Source of the DNA: Actinomadura spongiicola | Lineage (GTDB): Bacteria > Actinomycetota > Actinomycetes > Streptosporangiales > Streptosporangiaceae | Direction: 5' to 3' | Assembly: GCF_003432485.1 (NCBI RefSeq) | Contig: NZ_QVNQ01000010.1 | Coordinates: 62,001 to 126,000 of the forward strand | Length of the DNA stretch: 64,000 bases | Shown here: piece by piece, positions 49,315-57,768 of the stretch | How positions within the stretch are numbered: position 1 is the first letter of the stretch | Layout: every line of letters starts with the position of its first letter | Notes under the pieces: model-generated | Database searches by the model: none | What the model was told of the DNA's origin: nothing | What the model saw: the letters and a program-made list of their open reading frames with translations, nothing else | Position numbers and translations under genes: made by a program

Positions 49315-49382
49315 GCACTGATCGTTTCAAGCCTGTCAAGTCGGAGTGTCAGGAGGCCTTCGCCACCAGTCAGGCTCGTGGC

Positions 49383-50654
49383 TCACGGCTCCGCCACGGT
49401 CGCGCCGGGGCCTTCCGCCGGTTCCCGTTGGGCCTCGCGCTGGGCGGCACGCGACTCCTCCGCGACACGGTCGAGCTCGGCCACGTGCTCCTCGTCACGG
49501 GTGAGGTTGTCGCTGGTGGCCGGGTCGAAGAGGTGCAGTCTCTTCGTGTCGATCCACAGCTCCGCCTCCCTGCCGGGCGTGATCGTGCTGGCGGCGTCCA
49601 GCGAGACGACGGCCTGGGTGCGGAGCTGGTCGCTGTCCAGCTCCCGGGACAGGTCGCGAAGCTGCGCGGCGAGGTCGGCGGGCGCCTCGTACGGGACGTA
49701 CGCGTACTGCTCGTTGCCGAGCCACTCGGTCACGTCCACACGCGCCCGGATGATGCTGCCCTGCGACTTCTTCTCATCCCCGACGAGCGACGCGTCCTCG
49801 AAATGCTCCGGACGGATGCCGACGAGCACCACGTCACGGTCGCCTACTGCGGCGAGCTTGCGTTCGTCCTGTACCTCGAACCGTCCGAGTGGGGTTTCGA
49901 GGAACGAACCGTCCACGGACGCGGGAAGGAAGTTCATCGACGGCGACCCGATGAACCCGGCCACGAACAGGTTGACGGGTTCTTCGTACAGTGCGCGTGG
50001 GCTTCCTACTTGTTGCAGGACGCCCTTGCGCAGCACCGCGACACGGTCGCCTAGCGTCATCGCCTCCGTCTGGTCGTGCGTGACGTACACGGTCGTGACA
50101 CCGAGGCGTCGCTGGAGGCGTGAGATCTCGGTGCGCATCTGACCGCGGAGTTTCGCGTCCAGGTTCGACAGCGGCTCGTCGAACAGGAACGCGTCCGCCT
50201 CCCGGACGATCGCGCGTCCCATCGCGACGCGCTGCCGCTGACCACCGGACAGGTGCGAGGGCTTACGGTCCAGATGCTCCGTCAGCTCCAGCAGCTCCGC
50301 CGTCTCCTTCACACGGCGGTTCACCTCTTCGTTCGGTGTCTTGGCGAGCCGCAGCGGGAAAGCGATGTTCTCGAACACGGTGAGGTGCGGGTACAGCGCG
50401 TAGTTCTGGAACACCATCGACAGGTTCCGCTCGCGCGGCGCGACCTTGTTGACGACCTTCCCGCCGATGAGCATCTCCCCGGACGTGATGTCCTCCAGTC
50501 CGACGATCATCCGGAGCAGCGTGGACTTCCCGCACCCGGACGGCCCGACGAGGATCATGAACTCGCCGTCCCGGACGTCCAGGGACACCTCCTGCACGGC
50601 CGGGAAACCGTCGCCGTACCGCTTGACGATGTTCTTCATGGTGATGGCGGCCAT
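49383..50654 (-). CDS. sugC: ABC transporter ATP-binding protein of the LpqY-SugABC-type importer
   Basis: Predicted 423 residues. Walker A GPSGCGKST, signature LSGGQRQRVAMGRAI, Walker B AFLFDEPLSN with the D-loop LDAKLRGQM, then a C-terminal MalK-type regulatory domain (about 235-385). It is the usual dimeric motor of carbohydrate importers. The extra C-terminal tail (HVAELDRVAEESRAAQREAQREPAEGPG) is longer than in mycobacterial SugC. GAGGGG precedes the ATG. It is the last gene of the four-gene operon. Confidence 0.88.
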   Translation of the reverse strand: MAAITMKNIVKRYGDGFPAVQEVSLDVRDGEFMILVGPSGCGKSTLLRMIVGLEDITSGEMLIGGKVVNKVAPRERNLSMVFQNYALYPHLTVFENIAFPLRLAKTPNEEVNRRVKETAELLELTEHLDRKPSHLSGGQRQRVAMGRAIVREADAFLFDEPLSNLDAKLRGQMRTEISRLQRRLGVTTVYVTHDQTEAMTLGDRVAVLRKGVLQQVGSPRALYEEPVNLFVAGFIGSPSMNFLPASVDGSFLETPLGRFEVQDERKLAAVGDRDVVLVGIRPEHFEDASLVGDEKKSQGSIIRARVDVTEWLGNEQYAYVPYEAPADLAAQLRDLSRELDSDQLRTQAVVSLDAASTITPGREAELWIDTKRLHLFDPATSDNLTRDEEHVAELDRVAEESRAAQREAQREPAEGPGATVAEP

Positions 50655-50663
50655 GATTTCCCC

Positions 50664-51497
50664 TCAGCCCTTGACGGCGCCGGACGTCAGCCCGGCCACG
50701 ATGCGACGCTGGAACAGCAGGACGACGATCACGACCGGGATCGTGACGACCACCGCGGCGGCACAGATCGCGGTCGTGGGCTGCTCGAAATATGACTCCC
50801 CGGTGAAGAACGCCAACGCCGCCGGAACCGGCCGGGCGTTGTCGGTCGAGGTCAGCGAGATCCCGAACACGAAGTCGTTCCAGCAGAAGAAGAAGGTCAG
50901 GATCGCGGCGGTGAACACCCCCGGCGCGGCCAGCGGCACGATCACCTTGCGGAACGCCTGCCAGGACGTGGCCCCGTCCACCTGCGCCGCCTGCTCCATC
51001 TCCCACGGGATCTCGCGGAAGAACGCCGACAGCGTCCAGATCGCCAGCGGCAGCGCGAACGAGATGTACGGGATGATCAGACCGGGCCAGGTGTCGTACA
51101 GGCCGATGTCGCGCCACAGGTCGAACAGCGGCCCGACCAGCGACACCACCGGGAACATCGCGATCGCGAGCGCGAACGACAGGATCAGCCGCTTGCCGGG
51201 GAAGTCCAGCCGCGCGATCGCGTACGCCACCAGCGTCGCGAACGTCACCCCGACGAACGTCGCGATCAGCGAGATGCCGATCGAGTTGATCAGCGCCGAG
51301 GTGAACAGGTCGGTCTTGAAGACGGTCTCGTAGTTCTCCCACGTCCAGTCCTGCGGGAAGAACCCCTGGACGTTGCCGATCTCGCTGGGCGTCTTGAACG
51401 ACAGCATCACGATCCACAGGATCGGGAACGCCGTCCACACCAGGATCAGCAGGGAGACGACGATCCACAGCGCCCTCGAACGCGTCGACTCCATCAC
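50664..51497 (-). CDS. sugB: Carbohydrate ABC transporter permease (SugB-like)
   Basis: Predicted 277 residues with six membrane segments. The inner-membrane permease has the EAA loop: WEMEQAAQVDGATSWQAFRKVIVPLAAPG. The GTG at 51497 overlaps the preceding stop by 4 bp (GTGA). It is the MalG-type half of the channel and pairs with the permease encoded just upstream. Confidence 0.9.
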   Translation of the reverse strand: MMESTRSRALWIVVSLLILVWTAFPILWIVMLSFKTPSEIGNVQGFFPQDWTWENYETVFKTDLFTSALINSIGISLIATFVGVTFATLVAYAIARLDFPGKRLILSFALAIAMFPVVSLVGPLFDLWRDIGLYDTWPGLIIPYISFALPLAIWTLSAFFREIPWEMEQAAQVDGATSWQAFRKVIVPLAAPGVFTAAILTFFFCWNDFVFGISLTSTDNARPVPAALAFFTGESYFEQPTTAICAAAVVVTIPVVIVVLLFQRRIVAGLTSGAVKG

Positions 51498-52411
51498 CGA
51501 TCACCTCGCACCTGGGAGAGATCCACTCTGAACCCCTTGATGAACACGGCCGCGATCAGCACCACCGACAGGAACAGCAGCACCCCGACCGCGTTGCCGA
51601 GGCCGAGTTCGGTCCGCGTGATGATCTGCTGGTAGGTCAGGAACGACAGCACCTGGGTCTTCTCCTGGCCCGCGGTCATGATGAACACGTTGTCGAAGAT
51701 CCGCCACGCGTCCAGGGTGCGGAACAGCAGCGCGACGAGGATGGCGGCCTTCATGTTCGGGATCGTCACGCGTTTCAGCCGCTGCCACGCGGTGGCGCCG
51801 TCCACCGTCGCCGCCTCCCCCAGGTCGCGCGGCACCTGCGCGAGCCCGGCGAGCAGCAGCAGCGACACGAACGGCGTCGTCTTCCAGATCTCCGACAGGA
51901 CGATCACGAACAGCGCGGCCCACCGGTCGGAGAACCACGCGTAGTCGCCGAGCCCGAACCACGAGTTGACGAACCCCGACTGGACGTCGAAGGCGTACTT
52001 CCATGCGAACGCCGAGATCACCGTGACGATGCCGTACGGCAGCAGGATCGCGGTCCGCACCGTCCGGCGTCCGAACACCGCCCGGTGCATGACCATGGCC
52101 AGCGCGAACCCGATGACCAGCTCCACGCCCACCGTGACCACCGTGATGACCAGCGTGGTGAGCACCGTCTGCCAGAACAGGCCGTCGGTCAGCGCGGTCG
52201 CGTAGTTGTCGAGACCGACGAAACGCCGGTCGTCCGGCGCGGTGAGCCGGTAACTGAACAAGGACTGGTACAGGGCGTTGCCCAGCGGATACGCGGTGAC
52301 CAGCAGCATCACGACCACCGCCGGGGTGGACAGCAGCAGTCCCAGCCTGCGCTCGGCCCGGCCGCGGTCGGAGATCTCCCCGCGTACGGGGGCCGTGTCG
52401 ACGGATGTCAT
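51494..52411 (-). CDS. sugA: Carbohydrate ABC transporter permease (SugA-like)
   Basis: Predicted 305 residues from ATG 52411 (GGAGGT upstream). A MalF-type permease with six segments. The EAA motif is PRDLGEAATVDGATAWQRLKRVTIPNM. It starts with a short hydrophilic region and a hydrophobic LLLSTPAVVVMLLVTAYPLGNALYQS segment. It is the third protein of the importer and 14 bp downstream of the binding-protein gene. Confidence 0.9.
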   Translation of the reverse strand: MTSVDTAPVRGEISDRGRAERRLGLLLSTPAVVVMLLVTAYPLGNALYQSLFSYRLTAPDDRRFVGLDNYATALTDGLFWQTVLTTLVITVVTVGVELVIGFALAMVMHRAVFGRRTVRTAILLPYGIVTVISAFAWKYAFDVQSGFVNSWFGLGDYAWFSDRWAALFVIVLSEIWKTTPFVSLLLLAGLAQVPRDLGEAATVDGATAWQRLKRVTIPNMKAAILVALLFRTLDAWRIFDNVFIMTAGQEKTQVLSFLTYQQIITRTELGLGNAVGVLLFLSVVLIAAVFIKGFRVDLSQVRGDR

Positions 52412-52425
52412 CCGAACACCTCCGA

Positions 52426-53820
52426 TTAGAGCAGGGCCTGGCCGCGCAGGACCGCGCGGATGAACTCGGCGGACTCGCGCGGCGTCGTGCTCGGGTTCAC
52501 CGACGCGGGCGGATGCCAGCGGCTCTGGATGGCCCCGGAGACGTCCGCGTAGTAGGGCGTGGCCGGACGCGGCGTCGCGGCGGCGATGGAGTCCCGCATC
52601 AGCGGGGCCATCGGGAACTCCTTGAGGATGTCCGGATCGGTGAAGATCGCGGGACGTGCGGCGACATTGCCCTCGTCGAGCATGTACCGCTTCATGTTCG
52701 CGGGCGAGGTGATGCAGCGGACCGCCTCGATCGCCAGATCGTCTCGGTACTTGCCGTACGCGCTGACGCCGATCTCGATGCCACCGAACGGCGGCCGACT
52801 CTCCTGCCCCGGACTCACCCTCGGGTAGCGCGCCCACCCCAGGTCGGCGGGAATGTTCTTGTTGATGGCCCCGGCCTCGGCGTCACCCTGCTCGGCCCGC
52901 CAGACATATCCCCAGTTGAGCAGGAAACCGCCGCGCGGACCGTTGATCGTCGCCCGGGACGGCTCCTCGATGTCGGTGGACAACGTCGGGCTCGCCGCCC
53001 GCGACCTGGCCAGCTTCTGGATGATCGCCGCGGCCTGCCGTCCCGCCGGAGAGTCGATCTCGATCTTCGCCTCGTCGCCCTGCTCCGCGTCGCTGATGAT
53101 CCGTCCCCCGGCGGAAGCGATCAGCGCGTTGATCCACACCACGTAGCCCTCGTAGCGGTTGCCCTGCACACCGATCGTGGTGTTGGTCCGGACGGCCGCG
53201 TCGATCAGCTTGTCCCAGGTGAAGTCGGCGGCCGTCGGGTCGATGCCCGCCTTGTTCGCGACCGACTTCCGGTACCAGAGCAACTGCGTGTTCGCCCAGA
53301 ACGGCGCCGCGTAGAGCTTGCCCTCCCACGTCGAACTCCGCACCGCGCTGTCGAACACCCCCTGCGTCAACGGCGCGGCCTCGCTCGCGGTGAACGGCCG
53401 CAGGAACCCGGCGTTGGCGGCCTCGGGGACGAACACGGGGTCCAGGCTCATCAGGTCGACACCGGAATCCTGGGCCGCCAGCCGCCTGATCAGCTGCTCG
53501 CGCTGCTGGGTCGCGTCGCTGGGAAGCAACGCCGTCTTGATCCGGTACTTCCCGCCCGCGGCCTTCGTGCACGACGCGGCGATCGTCGCCTGCCCCCCGT
53601 TGTCCGGGTTGATGTACCAGTTGAGGGTGGGAGTTCCCCCGCCGCCGCCGCAGGCCGTCAATCCCCCGGCCACCAGCGTCAGCGCGACCCCGGCTCTGAG
53701 CAGCCCCGTCCGCCGTCGTCCCCCTGGCCCGTGCCGTCCGGTCGCCCTCCCCCGCGGGGAACGGGCACGTCCCGGCACGTCCGGTTCCGCTCGTCCGGCC
53801 TGCTCGATTCGCTCGACCAT
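52426..53820 (-). CDS. lpqY: Sugar-binding lipoprotein (LpqY-like)
   Basis: Predicted 464 residues from ATG 53820, with GGGAGG 4 nt upstream. The signal ends in the lipobox LTAC. The mature domain starts LNWYINPDNGGQATIAASC and includes RLAAQDSGVDLMSLDPVFVPE, AAPFWANTQLLWYR and GYVVWINALIASAGGRII. From memory these segments match mycobacterial LpqY, the trehalose-binding protein of the LpqY-SugABC recycling importer, and the gene order is the same. Trehalose as ligand is a family-based inference. A 12-bp palindrome lies 78 bp upstream. Confidence 0.85.
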   Translation of the reverse strand: MVERIEQAGRAEPDVPGRARSPRGRATGRHGPGGRRRTGLLRAGVALTLVAGGLTACGGGGGTPTLNWYINPDNGGQATIAASCTKAAGGKYRIKTALLPSDATQQREQLIRRLAAQDSGVDLMSLDPVFVPEAANAGFLRPFTASEAAPLTQGVFDSAVRSSTWEGKLYAAPFWANTQLLWYRKSVANKAGIDPTAADFTWDKLIDAAVRTNTTIGVQGNRYEGYVVWINALIASAGGRIISDAEQGDEAKIEIDSPAGRQAAAIIQKLARSRAASPTLSTDIEEPSRATINGPRGGFLLNWGYVWRAEQGDAEAGAINKNIPADLGWARYPRVSPGQESRPPFGGIEIGVSAYGKYRDDLAIEAVRCITSPANMKRYMLDEGNVAARPAIFTDPDILKEFPMAPLMRDSIAAATPRPATPYYADVSGAIQSRWHPPASVNPSTTPRESAEFIRAVLRGQALL

Positions 53821-54144
53821 CGGACCTCCCGAAGCCACCCACCCGGGTGCGACACTCCGGCGGGCCGCATCCGTGGCGGTTCGAACTCTATTCGATCACC
53901 GGATCCGGTAACTGTCGAGATCCAAAGAGTGATCGAGAACCCCGCTACCGGCCATCGGCGCTTCAAGCTTGTAGAGCATCCGCCACGGCGAACGCACGTG
54001 ATCAACCTTGACGCGAGCCTGACCCTATCGGGCCATGTCGCCCGGTGGCTGCCTGGCATACTGAGGGTTGGCGGTACGCTACAGGGCATATTGCGATGTA
54101 GCTGTGTCCGAGTCGCACAGACGTGATCTGTAAGGGAGCTGCCG
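53821..54144. promoter_or_regulatory. Divergent region between importer and XRE regulator
   Basis: This 324-bp region contains the promoters for both directions. The palindrome at 53898-53909 is the clearest element. The right half is comparatively AT-rich. I saw no gene and no reliable promoter boxes. Confidence 0.5.
53898..53909. promoter_or_regulatory. Perfect palindrome upstream of the importer operon
   Basis: ACCGGATCCGGT, self-complementary over 12 bp, lies 78 bp upstream of the binding-protein start codon. It is a candidate operator for a repressor of sugar uptake, possibly a LacI- or GntR-type protein; none is adjacent. Confidence 0.5.
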
Positions 54145-55002
54145 GTGCCTGCGGCGATCAGTCCTACGGTGCGCCAGCGACGCCTGCGTGTCGAACTCCG
54201 CAAGGCCCGCGACGAAGCGTCCCTCACCCAGGAGCAGGTCGCCGAGAGGCTCGATTGGTCCCTCTCCAAGGTGATCAGAATTGAGTCCGGGGCGGTCAAT
54301 ATATCGACGACCGACCTCAGGGCCATGCTCGCCTTTTACGGCGTCGCGGAAGAGCGGATCAACGAACTCGTGCAGTTGGCCAAAGCCGCACGTGAACGGA
54401 CCTGGTGGAGTGGTTACAAGAAAATCCTCTCCCAGCAATATTACGACCTGATCGGCTACGAATCCGCAGCCGGCATCATTCGACAGTACGAGAATCTCAT
54501 CATTCCGGGACTGCTCCAAACGCAGGAATACGCGCAAGAGTACCTCAAGAACGACCTGCCCCCGGAACATTCCACGGATGCCGAAGCGCTCGTTGATGTG
54601 CGAATGCGCCGACAGGAGATTCTGGAAATCGATGAGGGTCCGAAGGTTTTCTTCGTCCTTGACGAGGCGGTCGTACACCGACAGATCGGCGGACCTGGGG
54701 TAATGCGCGACCAGTTGCGCCATCTCATCGAAATGACCAATCGTTCGCATATCACCATCGAGGTCGTCCCATTCACCGCCGGAGCCAACCCCGGGCTGCG
54801 CGGCTCTTTCACGATCCTGGAGTTTCCGTCTGCCGAGGACGACGACGTGCTTCACCTGGAAAGCCCCGGATTCATGCGGGTGACCCGTGACCTCCAGGAC
54901 GCAGTGGTGACCTACCGGGAACGCTTCGAGAGGCTACGCGAGGTCTCACTCAAACCCGAGGGCACCGCCGTGCTACTCAACCGCCTGGCGGACAGCCTCT
55001 AG
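54145..55002 (+). CDS. XRE-family regulator with DUF5753 (second copy)
   Basis: Predicted 285 residues, GTG start with GGGAG 6 nt upstream. The HTH is at about 12-65: RRLRVELRKARDEASLTQEQVAERLDWSLSKVIRIESGAVNISTTDLRAMLAFYGV. The DUF5753 part has YESAAGIIRQYENLIIPGLLQTQEYAQEYL, FFVLDEAVVHRQIGG, LIEMTNRSHITIEVVPF and NPGLRGSFTILEF. Same class as the regulator at 18022 but divergent in sequence. Its probable DUF397 partner lies 289 bp downstream rather than overlapping it. Confidence 0.9.
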   Translation: MPAAISPTVRQRRLRVELRKARDEASLTQEQVAERLDWSLSKVIRIESGAVNISTTDLRAMLAFYGVAEERINELVQLAKAARERTWWSGYKKILSQQYYDLIGYESAAGIIRQYENLIIPGLLQTQEYAQEYLKNDLPPEHSTDAEALVDVRMRRQEILEIDEGPKVFFVLDEAVVHRQIGGPGVMRDQLRHLIEMTNRSHITIEVVPFTAGANPGLRGSFTILEFPSAEDDDVLHLESPGFMRVTRDLQDAVVTYRERFERLREVSLKPEGTAVLLNRLADSL

Positions 55003-55290
55003 ACCCCAATTTAAGATCATCCGAAAAGGCTGTTTTTCTCCCCGCTCTGCGATGAGCAGGGTGTATCGATCGCTCATGGCCCCGCCTCAACCGGCGGTTT
55101 ACAATGAGATCTGACAGGTCCGGCGAGATCTTCGTGTCCTACCCGTCGATCGGCGAGGTATGGCTTCTTCGGCAACGACGCCGAGGCGATCGGTGAAACC
55201 CTGACACCATCACAGCCAGAGCAACCTGCTCCCTCGCGTGTTTCGGCGAGCCCCGAGCCGGCCTGAACAGCGCATGGAGGGAGACCGGAC

Positions 55291-55485
55291 TTGCCGCGCC
55301 CGATACCCGCAGACGTGCAATGGCGAACCAGCACTCACACCAGCGACGGGGCTAACTGTGTCGAAGTCGGAGAACACCGGGGTACCTTCTATCTTCGAGA
55401 TTCGACGGATCGCGCCGGCCCCACACTGATCATTACTTACAATGACTGGATCAATCTTCTCAGTGCGATCCGCAGTCGCGTGTAA
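55291..55485 (+). CDS. DUF397 protein, TTG start
   Basis: Predicted 64 residues. It reads VQWRTSTHTSDGANCVEVGEHRGTFYLRDSTDRAGPTLIITYNDWINLLSAIRSRV. This is the DUF397 pattern, with NCVEV and an RDS block and a final strand-helix. The start is TTG 55291, supported by GGAGGGAG 7 nt upstream. It is less canonical than the 18828 copy and its end overlaps the convergent cyclase-like gene by 26 bp. Confidence 0.8.
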   Translation: MPRPIPADVQWRTSTHTSDGANCVEVGEHRGTFYLRDSTDRAGPTLIITYNDWINLLSAIRSRV

Positions 55486-56182
55486 GTCGGACCCCACCTG
55501 GCCGGGCCGAGTTTCCATCATCTACCAGCAGGTTGTTCGCACCACCTTGGCCCACACCAGCCTCCCGATCTGGATCGTAAACGTGACCGTGATAGATCAC
55601 CCCTTTTATCGTGGTGCGAATCGGTTGGAAATGTTCGGGGGGAAGTGCACAAAATCCGCTGCAGACCACCTCGCGAAAGATTCCGTCGGACACGATGAGC
55701 GCCACGTTCCGTTCTGGGTGGAGGGCCAGATAACGGTGCAGCGGCCGGGCATCGAGTAAGCGGCTCACGACCACGGGCGCGTCCCCCGCCGGACCGAAGG
55801 AGGCTTGCGGTCCCATAATGAGCGCCCCATGGTGAAGCGCGAGTCGCACGCGCAGCCGCTGGTCGGCGGCGGCCTGCCGTCGCATCCCCACGAGCGCGCG
55901 TTCGAGGGCGGGGGCGAACAGGCCGGCGACCGTCACGATGTCCGCGTCGCCGGGCAGCACCGCCAACTCTCCATCACCACTGACCTGCTGGAGCCACCGA
56001 CCTCGGTCCAGCCCGGCATCCTTGGCGGCGATCTCCATTGCCGCCAACAAGTCCAACTGGGCCTGCAGTTGCATGCGCGGCGACCGAGCACTGTACTTCT
56101 GAATGTCGACCGCGAGCAGCGGCCGGAAGAGGAGGCGAACGGACGAGTCGGACTCGCCCGACGCCGCCGGAATGATCGACAT
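55460..56182 (-). CDS. Nucleotidyl-cyclase-like domain protein
   Basis: Predicted 240 residues from ATG 56182 (GAGGG upstream). The class III cyclase-like fold is seen in LLAVDIQKYSARSPRMQLQAQLDLLAAMEIAAKDAGL, then WLQQVSGDGELAVLPG (the SGDGxxxxL strand) and RLRVRLALHHGALI, then DAPVVVSRLLDARPLHRYLALHPERNVALIVSDGIFREVV. The metal Asp of DIQ is present but the usual second Asp is unclear, so it may be a sensor and not a cyclase. Such proteins occur in actinomycete signalling and conflict modules. It is convergent with the DUF397 gene. Confidence 0.75.
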   Translation of the reverse strand: MSIIPAASGESDSSVRLLFRPLLAVDIQKYSARSPRMQLQAQLDLLAAMEIAAKDAGLDRGRWLQQVSGDGELAVLPGDADIVTVAGLFAPALERALVGMRRQAAADQRLRVRLALHHGALIMGPQASFGPAGDAPVVVSRLLDARPLHRYLALHPERNVALIVSDGIFREVVCSGFCALPPEHFQPIRTTIKGVIYHGHVYDPDREAGVGQGGANNLLVDDGNSARPGGVRLTRDCGSH

Positions 56183-56592
56183 AGTGCCCTCGCCCCGATT
56201 GGGCCCGCGGCCTTGCGGCACGGTCGGCTAGCTTGACCTCCAGTCTGGCATGGCAGACAGGATGCAGACAGCTACCTATATGACCGAAGAGGGCGAAACG
56301 ACAGGTTGCAGTCAGCCACACGGCCTACAGCCATGATGCAGCTTGGCTGGTTCGTGGGCGCTCTATGGGTAAATGCCCTGATGAGAACCATGGGCGGCCA
56401 AGCCACGTGACGGGTTGCCACCTAGCAAAGTGACCTATGCTGACGGCTAACTGTCTCGCCACTGTTTTATTATCTTCGCTCATCCGGGCAGAATCGAGAG
56501 TCGGGACATGGCAGCGAAGGAAGGCGCGGAGGAGTGCGGACCCCGACCGACCCGCGACGCCTCCGCGCCTTCGTCCGTGTGGCAGTGGCTGG
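56183..56592. other. Intergenic region upstream of the cyclase-like gene
   Basis: This 410-bp region lies between the cyclase-like start (minus) and the end of the SCO0930-family gene (minus). It is AT-richer than average around 56270-56480, with mixed short frames and no supported gene. It should hold the cyclase-like promoter. Confidence 0.45.
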
Positions 56593-57567
56593 TCAGTAGC
56601 CTCCGCCCGTTCCGTAGCCGCCGCCGGTTCCTGTGGTCGCGGCTCTTGTGCCTGTGGGGGTGGTGGCCCACCAGACGCCGCCTACGCCCTGGCCCTTCAC
56701 GTCGCCGGGTTGTTCGTCCTTCTCGTAGTAGTACATGGGCCAGCCGTTGACGGTGAGCTGGCAGGTGCCGTCGTCCTTGCGTTCGATGAAGTTGACGAGC
56801 TTCCGGTCGACGCCTTCGAGCTTGAGCTTCTTCCAGGTGGTGAAGGTGACGGGCGGCCATGCCTTCTTGCACGCGCCGAAGCAGTTCGTCGTCGGTGGCT
56901 TGGCGGTGTCCTTGTCGAAGCGGTACATGGTCCGCCCCTTGCCGTCCGTCAGGATGAGGCCGAGCTTCGGGTCGTTCCTGGCCTTGACGACCGTCCAGCC
57001 CTTCCAGCGGTCGCCGGTATCCGTGCGTTTCGCGAGGGCCTTCTTGCCGGTCGGGGACGCGGCGTACCAGGTGCCGCCCACGCCCTGGCCGTTCACGTCG
57101 CCGGGGCCGTCGTCCTTGGCGTACCGGTACAGGGGCCAGCCGCCGAGCGTGACCTGCCACGTGCCGTCGGGGCGTTTGATCTTGCCGACCAGGGACTGGT
57201 CGACGCCGTCGACCCGCGTCGCCGCCTCGCTCGCCGACACCGGCGGCCACGCCTTGGCGCACGCGTCGGCGCAGGTCGACGCGGGCGGGCGGGCCGTGTC
57301 GTTGTCGAAGCGGTACAGCGTCCTGCCGTCGCCGTCCGTGACGACCTTGCCGAGCCTCGTGACGTTGGCGACCTCGAGCGTGGTGGGTTCGGGCACCGGT
57401 GACGGGGACGGTTCCGCCGAGGGCGCTTCCGCCGAGGGCTCGGCCTGCGGCTGGGTGCCCGCGGCGTTCTGCTGACCGCGGGGGCTCTCCTGCCCGCAGG
57501 CGGTGAGCAGCAGCCCGGACGCGGTCAGGGCGGCCGCGGCGGGAATCGCCCAACGTGGGATCTTCAT
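56593..57567 (-). CDS. SCO0930-family lipoprotein
   Basis: Predicted 324 residues from ATG 57567 (GGAGG 9 nt upstream). The lipobox is LLTACG. Several copies of the 'secreted repeat of unknown function' follow: LGKVVTDGDGRTLYRFDNDTARPPASTC and ACAKAWPPV, the second half as LILTDGKGRTMYRFDKDTAKPPTTNC with ACKKAWPPV. These are the pattern of SCO0930 lipoproteins, found outside the membrane and proposed to work with redox or electron-transfer systems. The C-terminus ends in a Gly/Thr/Tyr tail. Confidence 0.88.
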   Translation of the reverse strand: MKIPRWAIPAAAALTASGLLLTACGQESPRGQQNAAGTQPQAEPSAEAPSAEPSPSPVPEPTTLEVANVTRLGKVVTDGDGRTLYRFDNDTARPPASTCADACAKAWPPVSASEAATRVDGVDQSLVGKIKRPDGTWQVTLGGWPLYRYAKDDGPGDVNGQGVGGTWYAASPTGKKALAKRTDTGDRWKGWTVVKARNDPKLGLILTDGKGRTMYRFDKDTAKPPTTNCFGACKKAWPPVTFTTWKKLKLEGVDRKLVNFIERKDDGTCQLTVNGWPMYYYEKDEQPGDVKGQGVGGVWWATTPTGTRAATTGTGGGYGTGGGY

Positions 57568-57768
57568 CGTCTGTGTCCTCCGTGTCGTCTGGGCCCGGCT
57601 CCGGTTCCTGGTCCCTTCCGCCGATCGGGGTGGAGCTGCCCGCACTGCTCTCCCGGATCGTGGAGCAGTACGGTGAACCTCACGGAACGGGTTCAACCCC
57701 TCGGAACCGGTCACCCCCGCTCCGAGTCAAATGCACTGTTGTATGGCATTTGACGGTTTCGCTAGGCG

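Noticed and set aside
55104..55196. Tiny frame starting MRSDRSGEIFVSYPS between the XRE and DUF397 genes
   Set aside because: It is only 30 codons and lacks a ribosome binding site. Two frames seem to carry fragments, which may be remnants, but there is too little to name.
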